A stretch of DNA of 5,156 bases from Gammaproteobacteria bacterium (GTDB taxonomy: Bacteria > Pseudomonadota > Gammaproteobacteria > Arenicellales > JAOTYS01). Made by a program: the position numbers and the translations under genes. Positions 5,031 through 5,156 of the stretch are shown here, piece after piece. Positions within the stretch are counted from its first letter, which is position 1. Every line of letters begins with the position of its first letter. The notes beneath the pieces were generated by a model. That model saw only the letters and a list, made by a program, of their open reading frames with translations. It made no database searches and was not told the DNA's origin. The DNA is taken from positions 1 to 5,156 of the forward strand of contig JAOTYS010000351.1 in assembly GCA_029861795.1 (NCBI GenBank), read 5' to 3'.

Positions 5031-5156
5031 ATGACCACCGTATTCTTCGACAGCCATTTATCGGAAGACGATCGTCGCGAACGCCTTTACGCTGGCGATT
5101 TGTTCGTCTATTCGAGCGCGGCCGCCAGCCGAGATCTTTGCGAGTTCGCGAGGCGA
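5031..5156 (+). CDS. N-terminus of an unassigned cytosolic protein, possibly a 2-oxoglutarate/phytanoyl-CoA-type oxygenase (partial)
   Basis: ATG at 5031 has AGGA (5018-5021) nine bases upstream and opens a frame of 42 codons that continues past the window edge. The visible part starts MTTVFFDSHLSEDDRRERLY and continues AGDLFVYSSAAASRDLCEF. It has no signal peptide or membrane segment. The pattern of FFD, an acidic/arginine-rich helix, then LFVYS resembles, from memory, the beginnings of phytanoyl-CoA dioxygenase-like proteins found in polysaccharide loci. Too little is visible to see the HxD...H iron ligands that would prove it. A terminator separates it from the small peptide gene, so it needs its own promoter; TAGAAT at 5007-5012 is a weak -10 candidate without a matching -35. 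It is very likely a real gene, but the function is tentative. Confidence 0.75.
   Translation, partial: MTTVFFDSHLSEDDRRERLYAGDLFVYSSAAASRDLCEFARR

Noticed and set aside
1..5156. CRISPR arrays, tRNA/rRNA genes, insertion-sequence ends
   Set aside because: No regularly spaced repeats, no tRNA-like cloverleaf sequence and no transposase frame or terminal inverted repeats were seen on either strand.

Overview
The window looks like an accessory, envelope-related region of a Gram-negative bacterium, probably a proteobacterium. The clues are a signal-peptide gene behind a sigma-54-type promoter, an FkbM methyltransferase beside a polytopic GT-C-like membrane protein (typical of surface-polysaccharide loci), and a membrane protein with a disulfide-type Sel1 tail. 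No rRNA, tRNA or taxonomic marker is present, so the lineage cannot be fixed. By eye, the left third is richer in A+T than the right-hand redox gene, which fits a mosaic locus.

Layout on the minus strand, in transcription order: (1) 4616-2718, a 632-residue protein fusing an RnfD/NqrB/UnbU-like flavoprotein membrane domain to a C-terminal array of seven C-x7-C Sel1 (Hcp-type) units; (2) 2717-2373, 345 bases without a convincing gene; (3) 2372-1692, an FkbM-type SAM methyltransferase; (4) 1695-1498, a frame-broken remnant of the 3' end of a second copy of gene 1, abutting the methyltransferase stop codon; (5) 1377-1285, a doubtful 30-codon ORF; (6) 1288-1, a large membrane protein, probably a GT-C-like glycosyltransferase, cut by the window edge. 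Genes 3 and 6 plausibly act in glycan assembly or decoration. Gene 1 appears to be an electron-transfer membrane protein that has no other Rnf subunit in this window.

On the plus strand, divergent from gene 1, is a compact unit: a sigma-54-like -24/-12 promoter at 4754-4770, a good ribosome binding site, a 31-codon gene (4822-4917) encoding a signal peptide followed by about ten residues, and a strong intrinsic terminator (4933-4963). A new plus-strand gene begins at 5031 and runs off the right edge; its N-terminus resembles oxygenase-like proteins, but I cannot assign it firmly.

The strongest leads are the sigma-54/mini-secreted-peptide unit, the RnfD-Hcp fusion, and the Sel1 remnant, which is explained by a 143-bp deletion between two 11-bp direct repeats.
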